This document shows positions 26,801 to 35,962 of a stretch of DNA of 64,000 nt, one piece after another. Source of the stretch: Brevundimonas aurantiaca (GTDB taxonomy: Bacteria; Pseudomonadota; Alphaproteobacteria; Caulobacterales; Caulobacteraceae); the NCBI RefSeq assembly GCF_014199955.1, contig NZ_JACHOQ010000001.1:62001-126000 (forward strand), read 5' to 3'. The notes beneath the pieces were generated by a model. It had not been told where the DNA came from. It worked only from the letters and a program-made list of their open reading frames with translations, and made no database searches. Numbering within the stretch: the first letter of the stretch is position 1; every line of letters begins with the position of its first letter. A program made the translations under genes and the position numbers.

Positions 26801-26894
26801 CCTGGCATATGGCGATTGGCGAAGGCTTAAGACGCCGGACGGGTGACGCCGCCCTTGCGCCGCGCTAAACCGCCGACCAGATCAAGGAGCCCCC

Positions 26895-27353
26895 ATGACC
26901 ATCGAATCCCGTATCGCCGAACTCGGCATCACCCTGCCGGAACCCGCCAAGGCGGTGGCCAACTATGTGCCCTTCGTCCAGTCGGGCGCGGTCGTCCATA
27001 TCTCGGGCCAGCTGTCGAACGACGCTTCGGGCGGGATCAAGGGCACGGTCGGCGTGGACGTGACGCCGGAACAGGCTGCCGCCGCCGCCCGCCTGTGCGG
27101 GATCAACCTGCTGGCCCAGATCAAGGCCGCCTGCGACGGCGACCTGTCCAGGGTCGTGCGGATCGTGAAGCTGGGCGGCTTCGTCCAGGCGGGACCGGAT
27201 TTCGAGGCCATTCCCGCCGTCATCAACGGCTGCTCGGACCTGATGGTCGAGGTGTTCGGCGACGCCGGCCGCCACGCCCGTTCCGCCGTCGGCGTCTACA
27301 AGCTGCCGCTGGGCTTCGCCGTCGAGGTGGACGCCGTCGTGGAGATCCGTTGA
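26895..27353 (+). CDS. RidA family protein (YjgF/YER057c/UK114)
   Basis: 152 residues preceded by AAGGAG. The fold signature is present: VHISGQLSND in place of the classical IFVSGQ, GINLLAQIKAACDGDLSRVVRIVKLGGFV in the central helix-strand, and HARSAVGVYKLPLGFAVEVDAVVEI at the end. Canonical RidA deaminates reactive enamines/imines through a C-terminal Arg; here the corresponding arginine (HARSAVG) is present. This longer version belongs to the distinct YjgF-like branch, so deaminase activity is likely but not certain. Confidence 0.88.
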   Translation: MTIESRIAELGITLPEPAKAVANYVPFVQSGAVVHISGQLSNDASGGIKGTVGVDVTPEQAAAAARLCGINLLAQIKAACDGDLSRVVRIVKLGGFVQAGPDFEAIPAVINGCSDLMVEVFGDAGRHARSAVGVYKLPLGFAVEVDAVVEIR

Positions 27354-28498
27354 CCTTCACACTGACGGTTCACGACGGGATCGCCGACATCGGCCGCGAG
27401 GCCTGGGACGCCTGCGCGTGTCCCACCGGCGATCCCTTCGTCTCCTACGATTTTCTGCACGCCTGCGAGGCGTCCGGCAGCGCCGCGCCGCACCAGGATT
27501 GGGCGCCGCGACACCTGGCCCTGCGTGACGAGGATGACGCCGTCCTGGGCGTCATGCCCCTCTATCTGAAGGGCCACAGCCAGGGCGAATATGTCTTCGA
27601 CCACAGCTGGGCCGACGCCTATGAGCGTGCCGGCGGTCGCTATTACCCCAAGCTGCTGGGCGCCGTGCCCTTCACCCCGGCGACCGGGCCACGCTTCCTG
27701 AACCACCCGGATACGGACGCGGCCGCCGTGCGCCAGGCCCTGCTTCAGGGCGCCCTGACCCTGGTCGAGCGGCTGGGCGTCTCGTCCCTGCACGTCAACT
27801 TCCCGACCGAAACGGAATGGACGGACATGGCCCAGGCCGGCCTGCTGCCGCGCCAGGACATCCAGTTCATCTGGCGCAATGACGGCTATCAGACCTTCGA
27901 CGACTTTCTGTCCGCCCTGTCGGCCAACCGCCGCAAGACCATCCGCCGCGAACGCCGCGACGCCCAGGCCGGTCTGGACATCCGCATCCTGACGGGCGCC
28001 GACATCGCCGAGGCCCACTGGGACGCCTTCTTCGCCTTCTACATGGACACGGGCGACCGGAAATGGGGGCGACCCTATCTGACCCGGGACTTCTTTAGCC
28101 GCGTGGGCGCGACCATGGCGGACCGGATCGCCCTCGTCATGGCCTTCCGAGACGAAAAGCCCATCGCCGGCGCTCTCAACTTCATCGGCCGCGACGCCCT
28201 GTACGGCCGCCAATGGGGTGCGCTGGAAGACGTGCCCTTCCTCCATTTCGAGCTCTGCTATTATCAGGCGATCGAGTTCGCCATCGCGCACGGCCTGTCC
28301 CGCGTCGAGGCGGGCGCCCAGGGCGAGCACAAGATCGCGCGGGGCTATCTGCCCTCTCCCGTCTATTCCGCCCACTTCATCGCCGACCCCGCGCTGCGCG
28401 ACCCGGTCGCCGACTATCTCCGTCGCGAAGGCCCCGCAGTGGAGGCGCAGAGGCGAGAGATGACTGAGGAACTGTCGCCCTTCAAAAAAGAAAACTGA
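27350..28498 (+). CDS. FemAB/GNAT-like N-acyltransferase (DUF482)
   Basis: 382 residues when started at the TTG at 27350, which overlaps the ridA stop (TTGA); starting there leaves no gap and gives translational coupling. The sequence fits the peptidogalycan biosynthesis/recognition family related to FemAB aminoacyltransferases: DFLSALSANRRKTIRRERR, the GDRKWGRPYLTRDFF stretch, and the C-terminal EAGAQGEHKIARGYLP motif that is nearly invariant in the family. Role unknown; the fold joins aminoacyl or acyl groups to amines. Its stop directly abuts a repeat element. Confidence 0.85.
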   Translation: MTFTLTVHDGIADIGREAWDACACPTGDPFVSYDFLHACEASGSAAPHQDWAPRHLALRDEDDAVLGVMPLYLKGHSQGEYVFDHSWADAYERAGGRYYPKLLGAVPFTPATGPRFLNHPDTDAAAVRQALLQGALTLVERLGVSSLHVNFPTETEWTDMAQAGLLPRQDIQFIWRNDGYQTFDDFLSALSANRRKTIRRERRDAQAGLDIRILTGADIAEAHWDAFFAFYMDTGDRKWGRPYLTRDFFSRVGATMADRIALVMAFRDEKPIAGALNFIGRDALYGRQWGALEDVPFLHFELCYYQAIEFAIAHGLSRVEAGAQGEHKIARGYLPSPVYSAHFIADPALRDPVADYLRREGPAVEAQRREMTEELSPFKKEN

Positions 28499-28650
28499 CC
28501 CTCTCCCGCTTGCGGGAGAGGTGGCCCGTCGTTCGCGAAGCGAACCAGGGTCGGAGAGGGGAGTCTTGTTTGGCTGGAAGAAGACTTCCCCATCGTCAGC
28601 CGTCTCGCTACGCTCGACGAGCTGACACTTCCCCCCGCAAGCGGGGGAAG
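28499..28650. repeat. Composite REP-like element, copy 1
   Basis: Perfect stem CCTCTCCCGC-TT-GCGGGAGAGG (28500-28521) at one end and a near-perfect CTTCCCCCCGCAAGCGGGGGAAG stem (about 28628-28650) at the other, joined by spacer sequence. The whole unit recurs in inverted orientation at 61278-61426 with matching blocks such as the gtc-agtctt and cggagagggg segments. It fills the gap between two convergent genes. Confidence 0.8.
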
Positions 28651-28656
28651 GTCCAC

Positions 28657-30333
28657 CTAGGCTGGCTTCTGCGCCCACAGATGATACATGCGGGCGAACA
28701 GGTTGGGGTGTTGTGCCTCCAGCTTGTCCCAAAGGTCCAGGTCCAGCGGATCGGCGCGCCCGAAGGCCGAACGGAACGCCGACTGAGCCTCGGGCGGGGC
28801 GTCGAAACCGATCAGGCGGAGACCAGCGACGGCCAGCAGATCGTCCAGTTGGGGCGGCGTGTAGCAATGTTCTTGCACGTGGAAGACCAGATCACGGCAT
28901 CCGCTGAGACTGTAGAAGTCCGCGCTTTCCTTCAGCGCCGCCAGGGGCTCGCCGTCCGGCAGAGCCAGGACATGGGCGCGGAACGCCCGGATGTCCGCAT
29001 CGACGGGCGTCCAGTCCCGCTCCCGGATCAGGTCATGCGCCGCCCGCACCACCGCCCGCGCCCGCTCGCTGTAGAGCCCCAGCCGCACCACGCCTCCGGG
29101 CCGCAGAACGCCCGCCAGCCGCGCGAGCCCGTCCGCCGGTCGCGCCGTATGGTGGATCACCCCGGTGCTGGTGACGACGTCGAACCGCGCTTGAACCTGG
29201 TCCAGCTTCAGGATGTCGCCCTGAACAAACCGGATCTGCGTCAGACCCAGGTCTTCGGCCACCCTCATGCCGTGGGCCAGGCTGGCGCGGCTCAGGTCCA
29301 TCGCGGTGATCGCCAGCGAAGGGTCCATCCGCGCCAGGTCGATGGGCTCGAAGCCCGTGCCGCATCCGGCGATCAGCATCGTCTCCACACGATCGCCGAA
29401 GGCTTTACGATCCAACCCCGGCAAGACTGAAACGGCTTCACGAAGCGGCCGAGGTCGCGGCGAAGGCGGCGCCGACCAGCGCGGATAAGGATTGGCTTCG
29501 TACTGATCCTTGACCGCTTCGGAGACCGCGTCCTCGCAGTCGGGCGTGAAAGCGGGAACCGTCCGGGCCAGATTCCGCTCGCGCGCCGGTTCTTCAACGG
29601 CGCGGCGGATCAGTTGAGCCTGGATCTCGCCCTCGCCCAGGGCGGACACGTCTGCCGGGGTCGGCGGTCTGTACAGGATAGCCGCCACACCCTCAGCCTG
29701 CCGCGCCGAAGCGACATATTCGGACGCGAACCCGTTGACGCCCAAGGCGGCGATCAGAACGCCTATCGTGGCGTCCGGCCTGCCCCCTTCCACCGACATC
29801 TCCGCCAGGGCTTCGCGCACAGCGTCCAGCCGGGCCTCCATGGCTGGGCTCACGTTCACGCACCGCGACAGGAAGGCCAGCCACAGCGGATCGCGCCCCA
29901 TGTCCGACAACATCGACGCCGATCCATCGAACCGCGCCTGCTTCAGCAACAGGGTCTCGGCGGTCACCCGCGCCAGCGTCTGCGGGTCGACGGTTGGAGA
30001 GGCCAGGCACGTCTGCAGGTCGCGATCCAGCACGGCGTTCCAAGCATTGGGCGTCAGGCCCGCCAGCAGACGCGCGAAAGTCGGCTCTGTCCGCCGCCGC
30101 AGCACATCATCCCCGACCGCCGTAGCGCGGCTGAGCAGTTGAGCCGCCGTTCCGGGATCGCCGTGCTCGGCCAGGAACAGACCCAGACCCGACAGTGCGG
30201 GGGCGAAATCCGGCGCCGCTTTCAGACAGGCCTTGTAGGCCGCAAAGGCGCCGTGCAGGTCCCCGTCCGCCTGCCGCCGCTCGGCCTGGGCGAGCAAGGC
30301 CGCCGCCTCTTCAATCTGTTCAACCTGCCCCAT
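28657..30333 (-). CDS. TPR-containing class I SAM-dependent methyltransferase
   Basis: 558 residues. Residues 5-75 resemble TPR helices (AAYKACLKAAPDFAPALSGLGLFL). After a helical linker comes YEANPYPRW (about 284), then a Rossmann methyltransferase with motif I IAGCGTGFEP and DLSRASL, motif TSTGVIHHT and VLRPGGVVRLGLYS, and an added C-terminal domain. It should use S-adenosylmethionine; substrate unknown, possibly protein or glycan because of the TPR part. Cytoplasmic. Single-gene unit, next to clpA on the same strand but separated by that gene's terminator. Confidence 0.8.
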   Translation of the reverse strand: MGQVEQIEEAAALLAQAERRQADGDLHGAFAAYKACLKAAPDFAPALSGLGLFLAEHGDPGTAAQLLSRATAVGDDVLRRRTEPTFARLLAGLTPNAWNAVLDRDLQTCLASPTVDPQTLARVTAETLLLKQARFDGSASMLSDMGRDPLWLAFLSRCVNVSPAMEARLDAVREALAEMSVEGGRPDATIGVLIAALGVNGFASEYVASARQAEGVAAILYRPPTPADVSALGEGEIQAQLIRRAVEEPARERNLARTVPAFTPDCEDAVSEAVKDQYEANPYPRWSAPPSPRPRPLREAVSVLPGLDRKAFGDRVETMLIAGCGTGFEPIDLARMDPSLAITAMDLSRASLAHGMRVAEDLGLTQIRFVQGDILKLDQVQARFDVVTSTGVIHHTARPADGLARLAGVLRPGGVVRLGLYSERARAVVRAAHDLIRERDWTPVDADIRAFRAHVLALPDGEPLAALKESADFYSLSGCRDLVFHVQEHCYTPPQLDDLLAVAGLRLIGFDAPPEAQSAFRSAFGRADPLDLDLWDKLEAQHPNLFARMYHLWAQKPA

Positions 30334-30369
30334 CGACCCAGTATGCCGCCGCCGAGCGCGCCGCGCATG

Positions 30370-30401
30370 AAAAAAGGCCCGGGCGTCTCCGCCCGGGCCT
30401 T
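30370..30401 (-). terminator. Rho-independent terminator of clpA
   Basis: Perfect 12-bp stem (30374-30385 with 30390-30401), loop TCTC, with T6 on the minus strand (30375-30370). It lies 23 bases past the clpA stop. Confidence 0.88.
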
Positions 30402-30424
30402 CCGCTCGTCGTCGCTCGGGCTGA

Positions 30425-32728
30425 TCAGGCCGTCTCTTCTTCCTCCGACTTCGCCGGAACGCCGCCGGCGCTCTTGATGTCGAAGTCGATCTTGCCGTCC
30501 TTCAGCTGGACCTTGACGTGTCCGCCGCGCGTCAGACGCCCGAACAGGATGTCGTCGGCCAGCGGCTTCTTGATCGAATCCTGGATGACCCGCGCCAGCG
30601 GACGCGCGCCGTACAGTTCGTCGAAGCCGTTCTTGGCCAGCCAGTCGGCCGCCTCGTCGGTCAGTTCGATGGTGATGTTGCGGTCTGCCAGCTGGGCTTC
30701 CAGCTGAAGGATGAACTTGGTCACCACCGAGCGGATCGTGTCGGCCTGCAGCGGCTTGAAGGCCACGATGGCGTCCAGGCGGTTCCTGAACTCCGGCGCG
30801 AACAGACGCTGGATGGCCTTTTCGTCCTCGCCCTCGACCTTGCCGCGGCCGAAGCCGATGGAGGCGCGGGCGTTGTCGGCGGCGCCGGCGTTGGTGGTCA
30901 TGATCAGGATGACGTTCCTGAAGTCCACCTTCTTGCCGACCGCGTCGGTCAACAAGCCGTTGTCCATCACCTGCAACAGGATGTTGTAGACGTCCGGGTG
31001 CGCCTTCTCGATCTCGTCCAGCAGCACCACCGAATGGGGATGCTGATCGACGGCGTCGGTCAGCAGACCGCCCTGGTCATGGCCGACATAGCCGGGAGGC
31101 GCCCCGATCAGGCGGCTGACGGTGTGCCGCTCCATGTACTCGGACATGTCGAAACGCTGCATCTCGATGCCGAGGGTGGAGGCCAGCTGACGCGCCACCT
31201 CGGTCTTGCCGACGCCGGTCGGACCGCTGAACAGGAAGCTGCCGATCGGCTTGTTCGGATCACGCAGACCCGCCCGCGCCAGCTTCATCGCCGCCGACAC
31301 CTGTTCGATCGCCTGCTCCTGGCCGAAGACCACGCGCTTCAGATCGACCTCCAGCTCGCGCAGGCTCTCGGTGTCCGACTTGGACACTGACTTGGCCGGA
31401 ATGCGGGCCATCTTGGCGATGACGGCCTCGACCTCCTTCTGACCGATGACCTTCTTGCGCTTGGACTCGGTCAGCAGCATCTGCGACGCCCCGGCCTCGT
31501 CGATCACGTCGATCGCCTTGTCCGGCAGTTTCCGGTCGGTCATGTAGCGCGCCGACAGCTCGACCGCCGTCCGCACGGCGCTGTCAGTGTAACGAACCTT
31601 ATGGTGCTGTTCGTAATAGGTTTTCAGACCTTTCAGGATCTTCACCGTATCCTCGACCGTCGGCTCGTTGACGTCGATCTTCTGGAAGCGGCGCACCAGG
31701 GCGCGGTCCTTCTCGAAGTGTTGGCGATACTCCTTATAGGTCGTCGATCCCATGCAGCGCAGCGAACCCGAAGCGAGGGCCGGCTTCAGCAGGTTCGACG
31801 CATCCATGGCCCCGCCCGAGGTCGCGCCGGCGCCGATCACCGTGTGGATCTCGTCGATGAAGAGCACGGCGTTGTCGTGGTTCTCCAGCTCCTTGACCAC
31901 CTGTTTCAGCCGCTCTTCGAAATCGCCGCGATAGCGGGTGCCGGCCAGAAGAGCGCCCATGTCCAGCGAATAGATGGTGGCGTCCTTCAGGACGTCGGGC
32001 ACCTCGCCGTTGACGATCTTGCGCGCCAGGCCTTCGGCGATGGCGGTCTTGCCGACCCCGGGGTCGCCGACCAGCAGCGGATTGTTCTTGGTCCGGCGGC
32101 ACAGGATCTGGATCGAGCGTTCGACCTCGGCCTGACGGCCGATCAGTGGATCGACCTTGCCCTGGCGCGACTTCTCATTGAGGTCGACGCAATAGGCTTC
32201 CAGCGCCTCGCCGCCCTGTTTGACCGCCGACTGGTCTTCGGCCTCCTCAGGCGAGGCGCCCTTGGCGGGACGGGTCTCGCCGGCGCCGGCCTTCTTGGCG
32301 ATGCCGTGGGCGATGAAGTTGACCGCGTCATAGCGGGTCATGTCCTGCTCTTGCAGGAAGTAGGCGGCGTGGCTCTCGCGCTCCGAGAAGATGGCGACCA
32401 GCACGTTTGCGCCGGACACCTCTTCGCGACCCGAGGACTGGACGTGGATGACCGCGCGCTGGATCACGCGCTGGAAGCCCGCCGTCGGCTTGGCGTCCTC
32501 GCCGTCCGCCGTCGCGAGGGCGGCTAGATCATTGTCGACATAGAGGTTCAGCGCCGCCTTCAAGGCCGACAGATCGACATTGCACGCCCGCATGACATTG
32601 GCGGCGTCCGGGTCGTCGATCAGGGCCAGCAACAGGTGTTCGAGCGTGGCGTACTCGTGCCGACGCGCATTGGCGTAGCCGACGGCGCGGTGCAGGGTTT
32701 CTTCGAGAGGACGGGAAAATGAAGGCAT
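30425..32728 (-). CDS. clpA: ATP-dependent Clp protease ATPase subunit ClpA
   Basis: 767 residues. N-domain with two Clp repeats (1-145), the first AAA+ module with Walker A GDPGVGKT (221-228), and the second with Walker A GPTGVGKT near residue 500 and GYVGHDQGG. Class-1 AAA+ unfoldase that feeds substrates, including N-degron proteins delivered by ClpS, to ClpP. The chosen ATG at 32728 follows GGAG and starts the N-domain correctly. Lies 13 bases after clpS; one operon. Confidence 0.95.
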   Translation of the reverse strand: MPSFSRPLEETLHRAVGYANARRHEYATLEHLLLALIDDPDAANVMRACNVDLSALKAALNLYVDNDLAALATADGEDAKPTAGFQRVIQRAVIHVQSSGREEVSGANVLVAIFSERESHAAYFLQEQDMTRYDAVNFIAHGIAKKAGAGETRPAKGASPEEAEDQSAVKQGGEALEAYCVDLNEKSRQGKVDPLIGRQAEVERSIQILCRRTKNNPLLVGDPGVGKTAIAEGLARKIVNGEVPDVLKDATIYSLDMGALLAGTRYRGDFEERLKQVVKELENHDNAVLFIDEIHTVIGAGATSGGAMDASNLLKPALASGSLRCMGSTTYKEYRQHFEKDRALVRRFQKIDVNEPTVEDTVKILKGLKTYYEQHHKVRYTDSAVRTAVELSARYMTDRKLPDKAIDVIDEAGASQMLLTESKRKKVIGQKEVEAVIAKMARIPAKSVSKSDTESLRELEVDLKRVVFGQEQAIEQVSAAMKLARAGLRDPNKPIGSFLFSGPTGVGKTEVARQLASTLGIEMQRFDMSEYMERHTVSRLIGAPPGYVGHDQGGLLTDAVDQHPHSVVLLDEIEKAHPDVYNILLQVMDNGLLTDAVGKKVDFRNVILIMTTNAGAADNARASIGFGRGKVEGEDEKAIQRLFAPEFRNRLDAIVAFKPLQADTIRSVVTKFILQLEAQLADRNITIELTDEAADWLAKNGFDELYGARPLARVIQDSIKKPLADDILFGRLTRGGHVKVQLKDGKIDFDIKSAGGVPAKSEEEETA

Positions 32729-32741
32729 AGGGAGGCTCCTC

Positions 32742-33071
32742 TCAGTCCTTTTCCATCGTGCATTGCAGAGGGTGCTGGTGGCGGCGCGCGGTTTCGATGA
32801 CCTGCGCGACCTTGGTCTCGGCGACTTCATAGGTGTAGACGCCGCAGACCCCCACGCCATGCTGATGCACATGCAGCATGATGCGGGTGGCTTCTTCTCG
32901 GCTCTTCTGGAAGAACCGCTCCAGCACATAGACGACGAATTCCATCGGCGAATAATCGTCGTTCAGTATGAGCACTCGGTAAAGCGAGGGCTTCTGAAGC
33001 TTGGGCTTTGTTTCGGTGACGACGGCGGTTCCTTGTCCGCCGCCTGTTTCACCGGGCCTTTGTATGGGCAT
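32742..33071 (-). CDS. clpS: ClpS adaptor protein
   Basis: 109 residues. Disordered N-terminal tail (residues 1-28), then the folded core with [42 protein letters not shown], which carries the N-degron pocket residues and the ClpA-binding surface. It delivers proteins with destabilising N-terminal residues to ClpAP. Directly upstream of clpA, as in most alphaproteobacteria. Confidence 0.95.
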   Translation of the reverse strand: MPIQRPGETGGGQGTAVVTETKPKLQKPSLYRVLILNDDYSPMEFVVYVLERFFQKSREEATRIMLHVHQHGVGVCGVYTYEVAETKVAQVIETARRHQHPLQCTMEKD

Positions 33072-33238
33072 TCGTGTTCCGTATCGGGGAGTCGTCTTGT
33101 CTATCAGATAGGGAATGATGGCCTGATTTGAAGCGGCGTCCAGTCACGGCTTTCGTGAGCGGAGGCTGACGAAAGATTCACGTGATCCCGCAACCCTTTC
33201 GCCACAGGTTGGGACATCCCCAATCAAAGGTCGCCCCC

Positions 33239-33727
33239 ATGTCCGTCGCCCTCGCCGCCGCGCCATTGGCCGCATTGGCGCTGCTCGCCGCCCCCTCGCC
33301 GGGCCAGACCCTGCGCGAGTCGGTCATGGCGGCGGACGCCCGGCTCTTTTCCGTCTTCTTCGAAGCGTGCGACCCTGCGACCCTGCGGACGCTCGTTACG
33401 GACGATTTCGAATTCTTCGACGACAGGGGCGGTCGGGTGGCGACGGATGCGGACGGTTTCGTGGCCCAGTACGCCGATCGGTGTCAGGACCGCCTTGCGC
33501 CGGACGCCTGGCGGTCTCGACGCGAAGCGCTTGCGGACGCGGTGGCGGTCTATCCGATCGAAAACTACGGCGCCGTCGAAACCGGCGAACACGTCTTTTA
33601 TGAGAGGCGCGGGGACGGCCCCGAAACCCGCGTCGGCCGCGCCCGCTTCACCCAGATGTGGAAGCGCGAGGGCGAGACCTGGAAGCTGGCGCGCGTCTTC
33701 AGCTACGACCACACGCCCCTGCCCTGA
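33239..33727 (+). CDS. Secreted NTF2-like (DUF4440-type) protein
   Basis: 162 residues from the ATG at 33239, which gives a signal peptide (Ala/Leu-rich, ending PSPGQT); a GTG at 33182 lies upstream but would spoil it. The mature part reads as an NTF2-like alpha+beta barrel: DARLFSVFFEACDPATLRTLVTDDFEFFDDRGG and the C-terminal strands ARFTQMWKREGETWKLARVFSYDH. Such domains bind small molecules or serve as isomerases or lumenal adaptors; the role here is unknown. Periplasmic by prediction. Confidence 0.7.
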   Translation: MSVALAAAPLAALALLAAPSPGQTLRESVMAADARLFSVFFEACDPATLRTLVTDDFEFFDDRGGRVATDADGFVAQYADRCQDRLAPDAWRSRREALADAVAVYPIENYGAVETGEHVFYERRGDGPETRVGRARFTQMWKREGETWKLARVFSYDHTPLP

Positions 33728-33734
33728 AGACAAA

Positions 33735-33765
33735 GAAAAGGCCCCGAGGCGAACCTCGGGGCCTT
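33735..33765 (-). terminator. Terminator between two convergent genes
   Basis: Perfect 12-bp stem (33738-33749 with 33754-33765), loop CGAA, with T-rich sequence on the minus strand (TTTTCTTTG), which suits the phasin gene. It probably also stops the NTF2-like gene's transcript. Confidence 0.8.
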
Positions 33766-33786
33766 CGAATGCTTCGATCGCCAGAC

Positions 33787-34272
33787 TTAGCGGGCGGCCT
33801 GGAAGGTCTCGACCGAGGCGGTGACGCGCTCATTGATGGGCTTCAGGCTGTCCTTGACCGTCGTGGTGACGATCTCGTTGGTCTTGGCCAGTTCGGACAT
33901 ATAGCGTTCCATGGACTTCTTGGCCCAGGTCGTCTGAAGTTCGAAGAACTCCTGGACCGAGCGGGCGGTCGACAGTTCCTTGGCGGCGGCGACGCCGTCT
34001 TCCCAGCTGGTCTTGGCGAAGCCCAGAGCCTGTTGCGACAGGGCCTCGGCGCCCTTCTGGGCGACGGTGGCCGACTCGACCACGGCGTCCAGGTTCTTCT
34101 TGCCGTGGGCGTTCAGTTCAGTCAGCGACGCGACCGACTTGTCGATGCCTTCACGCAGCGCCTTGGCGCCGGCGGCTTGGAAATCGGCGGCATGGGCCTG
34201 AGCCTGGTTTTGGGCCTTGGCGGCGGAATCGGCGGTCTTCTTAATGGTTTCGGCGGTGTCGGCCATGGTCAT
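33787..34272 (-). CDS. Phasin family protein
   Basis: 161 residues from the ATG at 34272 (GGAAAC upstream). Almost entirely amphipathic helix, Ala/Lys/Glu-rich, with the phasin signature FELQTTWAKKSMERYMSELAKTNEIVTTTVKDSLKPINERV. Phasins coat polyhydroxyalkanoate granules; some alphaproteobacterial copies act instead as general stress proteins. Single-gene unit with promoter-like boxes and a palindrome upstream. Confidence 0.9.
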   Translation of the reverse strand: MTMADTAETIKKTADSAAKAQNQAQAHAADFQAAGAKALREGIDKSVASLTELNAHGKKNLDAVVESATVAQKGAEALSQQALGFAKTSWEDGVAAAKELSTARSVQEFFELQTTWAKKSMERYMSELAKTNEIVTTTVKDSLKPINERVTASVETFQAAR

Positions 34273-34326
34273 GTTTCCGATTGGTTTGGAGGGACGGCGC
34301 AATCTAGTTGACCCAGGGTCATCACC

Positions 34327-34355
34327 TTTATGCTGCACAAGCGAACAAAAATCAA
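34327..34355 (-). promoter_or_regulatory. Promoter of the phasin gene
   Basis: On the minus strand TTGATT (34355-34350) and CATAAA (34332-34327) are 17 bases apart, about 50 bases before the phasin ATG. Confidence 0.5.
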
Positions 34356-34363
34356 GGATCATT

Positions 34364-34374
34364 GTGCATTGCAC
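34364..34374. promoter_or_regulatory. Palindrome next to the phasin promoter
   Basis: GTGCATTGCAC is a perfect 5-bp dyad around one base, nine bases upstream of the phasin -35 box. PhaR, the repressor of phasin genes, binds TGC/GCA-type dyads in other alphaproteobacteria, so this is a candidate operator; identity is inference. Confidence 0.35.
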
Positions 34375-34510
34375 CATTTCGTGACTCGCTCTTCAAATTC
34401 GCGTTGATGATCGGTTAACCACCCTGAAACCCGCCTCTCCTATGCTAGACCTCCAATCGCGTCGGCCGGGGGGCCTGTCGCACCCTGCTCACCGAGGGTC
34501 GTATCCGCCC

Positions 34511-35941
34511 ATGCTTTCACTGTTCCGCCGTGGTCTCTTCGCCGTTCTCGCCCTGTCGCTGGTGTTCAGCGCGAACGTCCGGCCGATCGAAGCCCAGGCT
34601 CAAAGCCAGGAAAACAGCCGCTACGCCGCCATCGTCATAGACGCCGCCTCGGGCGAGGTTCTGTTTTCGCGCCATGCCGACGCCCGTCGTTATCCGGCCT
34701 CCCTGACCAAGATGATGACGCTCTATTTGACCTTCGAGGCCCTGTCTCAGGGCCGGGTCAAGGCTGACGACGTCCTGACGGTTTCGCCCCACGCCGCCTC
34801 CCAGCCGCCGTCGAAACTTGGCCTGGCGGCGGGTCAGACCATCACCCTGGACGACGCCATGCGCGCCACCGCCGTGCGGTCGGCCAACGACATGGCCGTC
34901 GCCATCGCCGAACATGTGGGCGGTTCCGAGAGCCGGTTCACCAGCCTGATGACGCAGAAGGCCCAACAGTTGGGCATGACCCAGACGCGCTATTTCACCG
35001 CCAACGGCCTGCCCGATGCGCGCCAGGTGACCTCAGCCCGCGACCAGGCCATCCTGGCCCGCGCCATCATGCGAGACTTTCCCCAGTACTACAGCTATTT
35101 CGGCCTGCATGACTGGGCCTACAACGGCCGCAGCTATCGCAACACCAACGGTCTCCTGCCCACTGGAAACGGCTATGACGGGATGAAGACCGGCTATACC
35201 AACGCCTCGGGCTACAATCTCGCCGCCTCTGCGGTGCGCGATGGACGTCGGCTGATCACCGTCGTGCTGGGCGGTCGCTCCAGCGCCAGCCGCAACGCCC
35301 ATGTCGCCGAACTGATGGACACCGGCTTCGAGGTCGAACGGCGGCGGGCGCAGGGCGAGTCGATCCAGATCGCCCAGTCCTTCTTCGAACAACGCGGCTT
35401 CGGCGTCGGCTCCGAAGCCCTGTCGCCCAGCGCCCCCGTGGCCTACGCCGCCTTGTCGGATGACGAAGACGCCATCGGCGGCGAAACCTCGGCCGTCGCC
35501 TATACGGCGGCCCCGGCCCCGGCGGCTTTGCCGACACGCGTCACGCCCGCCCCTTCGGAACGACGCGCCGCCGCCGACACAGCCGGTCGGGCGCCCGCCA
35601 ACCTCACCGCCTCTCTGAACGGTGGATCCGGCGGTGCGGCGCCTGCGCGCCGAACCACGCCGCCGCCCGCCCGCGAAGCCGCAAGGGCCGCCCCATCACG
35701 CGCCTCAGGCCGGTGGGCTGTTCAGGTCGGCGCCTTCAAGGATGAAAAGGTCGCTTCCGACTGGCTGACGGAGGTCAATCGCCGCTTCCGCACCCAATTC
35801 GCCAACGCCGAACGCAATGTTCAGACGGCGGGCGAATGGTACCGGTCGCGCTTCACCGGACTGACCGAGGACGCCGCCAAGGCGGCGTGCGAGGCTCTGT
35901 CGGAACGTCGCGTCACCTGCATGGTCGTGCGCCCGGACTGA
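34511..35941 (+). CDS. D-alanyl-D-alanine carboxypeptidase with SPOR domain
   Basis: 476 residues from the ATG at 34511; the in-frame start at 34442 lacks a signal-peptide context. Signal peptide (RRGLFAVLALSLVFSA), then the PBP5/6-type peptidase S11 with SxxK S64-K67 (SLTK), SxN S124-N126 (SAN) and KTG 226-228. A Pro/Ala-rich linker (about 330-400) leads to a C-terminal SPOR domain (WAVQVGAFKDEKVASDWLTEV) that binds denuded septal glycan. It trims pentapeptide stems in the periplasm and should concentrate at the division site. The C-terminal cysteines in this SPOR region (ACEALSERRVTC) may pair. Confidence 0.92.
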   Translation: MLSLFRRGLFAVLALSLVFSANVRPIEAQAQSQENSRYAAIVIDAASGEVLFSRHADARRYPASLTKMMTLYLTFEALSQGRVKADDVLTVSPHAASQPPSKLGLAAGQTITLDDAMRATAVRSANDMAVAIAEHVGGSESRFTSLMTQKAQQLGMTQTRYFTANGLPDARQVTSARDQAILARAIMRDFPQYYSYFGLHDWAYNGRSYRNTNGLLPTGNGYDGMKTGYTNASGYNLAASAVRDGRRLITVVLGGRSSASRNAHVAELMDTGFEVERRRAQGESIQIAQSFFEQRGFGVGSEALSPSAPVAYAALSDDEDAIGGETSAVAYTAAPAPAALPTRVTPAPSERRAAADTAGRAPANLTASLNGGSGGAAPARRTTPPPAREAARAAPSRASGRWAVQVGAFKDEKVASDWLTEVNRRFRTQFANAERNVQTAGEWYRSRFTGLTEDAAKAACEALSERRVTCMVVRPD

Positions 35942-35962
35942 CGCCGCAACCGGCGCGGGTCG

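Noticed and set aside
28499..28650. CRISPR array
   Set aside because: The repeats are hairpin units of a dispersed element, not regularly spaced direct repeats with unique spacers.
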